Source of the DNA: Streptococcaceae bacterium
GTDB taxonomy: Bacteria > Bacillota > Bacilli > Lactobacillales > Streptococcaceae
Direction: 5' to 3'
Assembly (NCBI GenBank): GCA_031253335.1
Contig: JAIRWF010000027.1
Coordinates: forward strand, 33,077 to 97,076
Length of the DNA stretch: 64,000 bases
The translations under genes and the position numbers were made by a program. Shown here in pieces: positions 59,337 to 64,000 of the stretch. The notes under the pieces were generated by a model that was not told the origin of the DNA, searched no databases, and worked only from the letters and a program-made list of their open reading frames with translations. Within the stretch, counting starts at the first letter, position 1, and every line of letters starts with the position of its first letter.

Positions 59337-59850
59337 AAGAATAAAGAAAATTTTCACGCTTTTTGTAGAAGGACAAACTGAAAAAATATATTTTGATAGC
59401 CTTAATCAACTTGATTTTGTACGTGATTCAAACTATCGACTTAATGTTATAGATTGTGCTGGAGCTGATAAACTCCTCAAAATTGCCTTTGGAAAAAAGA
59501 AAAAACGTGAATTTGGTCAATCAGATAAGGTTGCATTTGTAGTGGATAAAGATCAGATGACTAAAGCAGAGTTTGATCTATTAGTGGGACTTCCGTACAT
59601 CATTGGATTTTCTAATCCTCAGTTTGAAATATGGCTTCTTGCACATTTTGAGCCTTTAAAAGAAAGTTACAGTGATGTCGTGGTAAGCCTTAGAAAATAT
59701 ATGCCGAACTATCAAAAAGCCAGCCCTGAAATTTCAAACCTTGTTAAAGACTATCAAAAAGCATTAAAAAATACTGAAAAACAATCAGAAGCCAAATTTG
59801 AACAGGTTAGTACTTCGATTGTAAAAATTATTGAAGTTATAGCCAACTAA
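59329..59850 (+). CDS. RloB-like (AbiLii) protein, Toprim-related
   Basis: A 173-aa RloB-domain protein. GTG 59329 overlaps the ATPase gene by 8 bp and has TTTTAGG at proper spacing; GTG 59320 is an alternative. Motifs: TLFVEGQTEKIYFDSL (acidic E near the N-terminus), VAFVVDKDQM (DxD) and GFSNPQFEIWLLAHFEPL, the RloB hallmark. The acidic residues suggest a Toprim-like metal-dependent nuclease activated by the partner ATPase during phage infection; the mechanism is inferred. Confidence 0.85.
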   Translation: MARRIKKIFTLFVEGQTEKIYFDSLNQLDFVRDSNYRLNVIDCAGADKLLKIAFGKKKKREFGQSDKVAFVVDKDQMTKAEFDLLVGLPYIIGFSNPQFEIWLLAHFEPLKESYSDVVVSLRKYMPNYQKASPEISNLVKDYQKALKNTEKQSEAKFEQVSTSIVKIIEVIAN

Positions 59851-59891
59851 TTTGAATGAATTGGCGCATCGCCTATTTATAAGGAGTAAAG

Positions 59892-60270
59892 ATGTTAGTT
59901 GAAGAAAATCTCCCCATCGCAGAATCCCTCAAATTCATCATTCTCAATAAATACACAAAAATTGAGCAGATGGGCATGGGGCACCAGTCAGAAGCAGAGC
60001 TGAACATGAACTTTTGAAGGATTTAGAGCCCAAGGCTATGAATTTATTACGCTTAAGGATAATCGCGCCATGCTTGATAATAGCCGCAAGCAGCATGAAG
60101 ACCTGAATCACGTGACCTTCACAGATAGCGAATGGGCGCGCTTTGTAGCAATCTTTGACAAGTTCGATCAGATCACCACGAGCTTGACGGAAGGGCTTCC
60201 AAGGGAGATAGAACTTCGTACCAAACAGTGCGAATACGATCCTGATCGGTTGATGACGCTCGAGAAATGA
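59892..60270 (+). pseudogene. Decayed chimera of hsdR 5' end and hsdS 3' end
   Basis: ATG 59892, behind AAGGAG, begins a 41-codon frame (MLVEENLPIAESLKFI) that ends at TGA after SEAEL. Two frame changes then recover HELLKDLE and QGYEFITLKDNRAMLDNSRKQ, followed by LNHVTFTDSEWARFV, all resembling the N-terminus of the intact HsdR downstream (SESELEALFIEGLKRQGYDYLDV, LNHLTFSAAEWERF). The frame then switches without a stop to FDKFDQITTSLTEGLPREIELRTKQ, the HsdS C-terminal spacer. A recombination joined two hsd genes, and the product has since decayed. Confidence 0.75.
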
Positions 60271-60279
60271 GGTATAGCG

Positions 60280-61363
60280 ATGGGAAGCACATTAGATGAA
60301 GTTGCTAAAGAACTTATAAATAATGGTAAGAAAGTCAATTTAATTTATGCCTTCAACGGCACGGGTAAAACTCGCCTTTCAAGAACTTTTGTTGAATTGT
60401 TGAATAATAGTTAATAGTAATACCCCCGATGAACTAACTCGAGATAAAATACTCTATTACAATGCCTTTACCGAGGATTTGTTTTATTGGGATAACGATT
60501 TAGACGATGATATAGAGCGAAAAATGATTGTTCAGCCAAATTCCTTTATTGACTGGATTATTGTTGAACAAGGGCAAGATCAAAATATCATCACGCATTT
60601 CCAACACTATTCAAATACTGATTTACTTCCAAAATTTGAAATCGAGAATAACCACGTTAAAAGTATTATTTTTTCTTATAAGAACGAAAATAATATCAAA
60701 ATATCTAAAGGAGAGGAAAGTAATTTCATCTGGTGTATTTTTTATGCTTTGATTGAGATGATTATTGATATTTTGAATATTGATGAAAATAGAGAGACCG
60801 TTGAATTTGATAAATTGCAATATGTTTTTATTGATGACCCTGTTTCTTCGTTAGACGAAAACAATCTCATTGAGATGGCACAAAATCTTGGTGATTTAAT
60901 CAAAAAGAGTACTTCAGATTTGAAATTTATTTTAACAACGCATAATCCCTTATTTTTCAATGTTTTATTTAATGTTTTAAGAAAAAGTGATATGCATTTT
61001 CTGAAAAAACTTGAAGATAATACATTTGAATTGGTCAAGCAAAATAACGATTCACCCTTTTCATATCACTTGACCTTGTTGAAGGAAATACACCAGGCAA
61101 TAGATGAAAATCGACTCAAGAAATATCATTTTAATTTTTTGCGAAATTTGCTTGAGAAAACTTCTACTTTTCTTGGGTATCCAAATTGGGCAGATTTAAT
61201 TCCAGAAGAAGACCCCAAACCATATGAAACAAGAATACTTAATATTTCTAGCCACTCGCATCATTCGGCAGAAGAAATATCTGAACTTACCCCACAAGAG
61301 ACTGCACTTCTACAAAGACTTCTTGAGGGAATTGAGGAAGAATATAAATTTTATAGGAGTTGA
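60280..61363 (+). pseudogene. PrrC-like AAA_13 ATPase/anticodon nuclease gene with a frameshift
   Basis: ATG 60280 starts a frame with [19 protein letters not shown] (Walker A near 20-31) that stops at 60412. A one-base shift in AATAATAGTTAATAG (about 60403-60417) restores TPDELTRDKILYYNAF and the rest to TGA 61361. The second part has an ABC-like signature (ISKGEESNFIWCIFY), Walker B FIDDPVSSLDENN and TTHNPLFF. The C-terminal region has RNLLE followed 33-36 residues later by HSHH, matching the Arg-x3-Glu...His triad known for PrrC. The position between hsdS and hsdR is the same as prrC in E. coli. Total about 360 codons. Confidence 0.7.
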
Positions 61364-61366
61364 TTC

Positions 61367-64000
61367 ATGACTGAACACTTGACCCAAACCAAGCCTATTG
61401 CTGACTTCGCCGACCAGGGTATCATCTTAGCTTCATTTGACGCCCCCACCCATTCGCGGCGCAGCTTCCAAAGCGAAAGCGAGCTTGAAGCTCTGTTCAT
61501 CGAAGGCCTCAAAAGGCAAGGCTATGACTATCTTGACGTACATACGCCTGACGACCTCCTTGTAAATCTCAAAACTCAAATTGAGCGCCTCAACCATCTG
61601 ACTTTTTCGGCGGCAGAGTGGGAGCGTTTTTGTTCGTCCTATTTGTTGCGGAAAAACGACGGCATCATCGAAAAAACACGAAAAATTCAAGAAGATTATA
61701 TCTTTGATTTTCTATTTGATGATGGGCATATTCAAAACATCATGATACTTGACAAGCAAGCTCTCGCTAACAATCACGTGCAGGTCATCCATCAAGTCAC
61801 CCAAGTCGGCACGCACACCAATCGCTATGACGTCAGCATTCTCGTCAATGGCCTTCCCCTCGTGCACATTGAACTCAAAAAACGCGGTGTCGATATGCAT
61901 GAAGCTTTTGCACAAATCCAGCGCTATCAGCATGAAAGCTTTGATTCACTCAATTCCCTTTATCAATACGTTCAAATTTTTGTGATTTCAAATGGGACGT
62001 TCACGCGCTATTTTGCCAATACCACAGCACGCAATAAAAATAACTATGAGTTCACGATGACCTGGGCGGATTTCAAAAATCACACCATTCATGATCTCGA
62101 AGACTTCACTGCGACTTTCTTTGAAAAGCGTGTCCTGCTTGAGATTTTAACCAAATATTGCGTCTTTGACGCAAGCAACGCCCTGCTCATCATGCGGCCT
62201 TATCAAATCGCTGCGACCGAGCGGATTTTGAGACAAATCAATATTGCGCATCAAAATAAGTTAACTGGACAAGCGGCCGGCGGCTTTGTTTGGCATACGA
62301 CAGGCTCAGGAAAGACCTTGACCAGCTTCAAAGCGGCGCGACTTGCTACCGAACTCCCTTATATTGATAAAGTACTCTTTGTCGTGGACCGCAAAGATCT
62401 TGACTATCAGACGATGAAAGAGTATGAGAAGTTTGAGGCAGGTAGCGTTTCAGGCAGTAGCAATACGCAGGCGCTCAAGCGTAGCCTTGAGCGTGATGAC
62501 CACAAAATCGTCGTGACGACCATTCAAAAACTCAATCAGTTCATGAAGGGAAATAGCAACCACCCAATCTATGAACAACAGGTTATCTTCATTTTTGATG
62601 AATGTCATAGAAGCCAATTTGGCGAGGCGCAAAAGAATCTCCAAAGGCTTTTCAAACACTATGCGCAGTTTGGCTTTACAGGGACGCCAATCGTAGATGC
62701 CAACCGCATCGATGGAAAAACGACGGCAGATATTTTTGGCCGTCAGCTTCATGCCTACACGATTAAAGACGCCATTCGTGATGGAAAAGTCCTAAAATTC
62801 AAGGTTGATTATCAAAATGTCAAAGCAGAATACGCTTTTGCGGAGCTTGTTCCTGAGACAGATAATCTCAAAAATCATGAAAAAGAGTTCCTCCTTCATC
62901 CTGATCGCATCTCAAAAGTGGTGGCACACATCCGTCGGGTTTACAATCAAAAAACCCATCGCAATGAATATTATGATTACAAGAAAAAGCGCCTGAATGG
63001 CTTTAATGCCATGTTTGCTGTCGCTTCTGTGGATGCTGCAAAAGTTTATTATCAAGAATTTGCCAAGCAGCAACGTGATCTTCCTGATGAGAAAAAGCTG
63101 CGTGTGGCAACGATTTACAGTTTTGCGGCAAACGAATCGCCAAGTGCGATTGGAGAGATAGATGAGGAGGAGTTGGGTGCCGATGCGCTCGATCAGACGG
63201 CGAAAGAATTTTTAGATGGCGCGATTGCAGATTATAATGCCACTTTTCACACTAATTTCTCCACGAACGGGAATGATTTTCAAAATTACTACAAAGATCT
63301 TTCAAAGCGCGTGGAGGACAAGGATGTCGATTTGCTCATCGTCGTTGGGATGTTCTTAACCGGCTTTAATGCACCGACCTTAAACACCTTGTTCGTCGAT
63401 AAAAATTTGCGTTATCATGGCTTGATACAAGCATTCTCCCGCACCAATCGAATTTTGAATAAGCAAAAAGCGTTTGGAAATATCGTTTGTTTTAGAGAAT
63501 TAAAACCCGCGACGGACGAAGCTATCAAGACTTTTGGCGATGAAGAATCGGTCAATATTATTCTCGAAAAGTCTTTCAAGGACTATATCGAGGGCTATGA
63601 TGATGAGGTCACGCAGGAAAAAGTCGCAGGTTTCGCACAAATCAGCGAAACGATATTGGAAAAGTTTCCACAAGTCACTGAAATCGAAACAGATGCAGAT
63701 AAAAAGGAATTCGCAGAGCTGTTTGGTGAGTTTTTGAAGCTTGAGAACAAGTTGCGCAATTTTGACGAATTTCAGGATTTTGAAAAGCCGATTGATAGCG
63801 GGCTGAGGCAGGATATGCTTTCCGTTTATCTGGATATCCGCGAACAAGTCAAACGCAGGGAAAATGACGATGCCAATCAAAATGCGATTGACTTTTCAGA
63901 AGTCGAATTTCAAATCGAACTCTTGCAAACCGATGAAATTACACTGGACTATATTCTAAAACTAATTGCAAAAAAAGCTCAAGAGATGAATGACATCGAG
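61367..64000 (+). CDS. hsdR: Type I restriction endonuclease subunit HsdR (3' end outside window)
   Basis: Motor and nuclease subunit; 878 codons are visible with no stop, of the usual about 1000-1050. ATG 61367 follows AGGAG, 3 bp after the PrrC-like frame. The N-terminal nuclease domain has RYDVSILVNGLPLVHIELKKRG (PD-ExK: Asp, Glu, Lys near 150-171). Helicase motifs: VWHTTGSGKTLTS (I, near 308), IFIFDECHRS (II), FGFTGTP (III), and LLIVVGMFLTGFNAPTLNTLFVDK, with IQAFSRTNR (VI). It appears intact as far as seen. Confidence 0.95.
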   Translation, partial: MTEHLTQTKPIADFADQGIILASFDAPTHSRRSFQSESELEALFIEGLKRQGYDYLDVHTPDDLLVNLKTQIERLNHLTFSAAEWERFCSSYLLRKNDGIIEKTRKIQEDYIFDFLFDDGHIQNIMILDKQALANNHVQVIHQVTQVGTHTNRYDVSILVNGLPLVHIELKKRGVDMHEAFAQIQRYQHESFDSLNSLYQYVQIFVISNGTFTRYFANTTARNKNNYEFTMTWADFKNHTIHDLEDFTATFFEKRVLLEILTKYCVFDASNALLIMRPYQIAATERILRQINIAHQNKLTGQAAGGFVWHTTGSGKTLTSFKAARLATELPYIDKVLFVVDRKDLDYQTMKEYEKFEAGSVSGSSNTQALKRSLERDDHKIVVTTIQKLNQFMKGNSNHPIYEQQVIFIFDECHRSQFGEAQKNLQRLFKHYAQFGFTGTPIVDANRIDGKTTADIFGRQLHAYTIKDAIRDGKVLKFKVDYQNVKAEYAFAELVPETDNLKNHEKEFLLHPDRISKVVAHIRRVYNQKTHRNEYYDYKKKRLNGFNAMFAVASVDAAKVYYQEFAKQQRDLPDEKKLRVATIYSFAANESPSAIGEIDEEELGADALDQTAKEFLDGAIADYNATFHTNFSTNGNDFQNYYKDLSKRVEDKDVDLLIVVGMFLTGFNAPTLNTLFVDKNLRYHGLIQAFSRTNRILNKQKAFGNIVCFRELKPATDEAIKTFGDEESVNIILEKSFKDYIEGYDDEVTQEKVAGFAQISETILEKFPQVTEIETDADKKEFAELFGEFLKLENKLRNFDEFQDFEKPIDSGLRQDMLSVYLDIREQVKRRENDDANQNAIDFSEVEFQIELLQTDEITLDYILKLIAKKAQEMNDIE

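Noticed and set aside
61433..63880. Minus-strand ORFs opposite hsdR
   Set aside because: The plus strand has one continuous 878-codon HsdR frame with all helicase and nuclease motifs; the track of reverse ORFs is incidental.

Overview
The window looks like the chromosome of a low-GC Gram-positive lactic acid bacterium, most likely Lactococcus or a close Streptococcaceae relative. The reasons are a ClpE with an N-terminal zinc finger behind a CtsR operator, Rex, a FabT-controlled type II fatty acid operon using FabI, a T-box before glyQ, a glgCD glycogen operon with a consensus cre site, and a defence island with AbiL-like and PrrC-like genes. This is inferred from gene content; no rRNA or tRNA gene was seen.

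Layout. 1-9.8 kb: 3' part of ffh, an L,D-transpeptidase, a probable type I toxin-antitoxin pair, a large Ser-rich surface protein behind a (TAT)12 microsatellite, azlCD, clpE and rex. 9.8-20 kb: housekeeping genes (ABC-F ATPase, dnaD, nth, trmK, a Nif3-like gene, a nuclease lipoprotein, LURP-one, HAD and HD proteins, DUF1934, a membrane protein). 20-27.2 kb: glycyl T-box, DUF2316, glyQ, three small accessory genes, a tandem-repeat tract, glyS, DUF896, efp, asp23-like, nusB. 27.2-27.9 kb: a hairpin-dense gene-free stretch. 27.9-38.1 kb: the alpha-glucan operon malQ-glgC-glgD-glgA-glgP-pullulanase. 38.1-46.8 kb: the fatty acid operon fabI-fabT-fabH-acpP-fabD-fabG-fabF-accB-fabZ-accC with extra small membrane ORFs and a MITE-like element; accDA do not follow. 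46.8-51.4 kb: trpE-(arsC-like)-trpG-trpD-trpC behind a leader-peptide attenuator; trpFBA are not in the window.

51.5-64 kb is a defence island built on a type I restriction-modification locus. Its order is hsdM, two Fic genes, an unrecognised membrane/soluble gene pair, hsdS, a half hsdS, an AbiLi/AbiLii-like pair with its own promoter and a palindrome at the start site, a decayed hsdR/hsdS chimera, a frameshifted PrrC-like anticodon-nuclease gene, and hsdR running off the end. hsdM also appears to carry a frameshift near its C-terminus. The Fic/Fic/unknown/unknown block between hsdM and hsdS is the best candidate for an undescribed system.

Across the window: (i) the palindrome GTCAAATTTGAC recurs far more often than chance, inside genes (reading SNLT or VKFD) and in terminators; (ii) several promoters sit 7-8 nt before the start codon, implying leaderless mRNAs; (iii) short perfect palindromes occur in frame inside trpG and hsdS.
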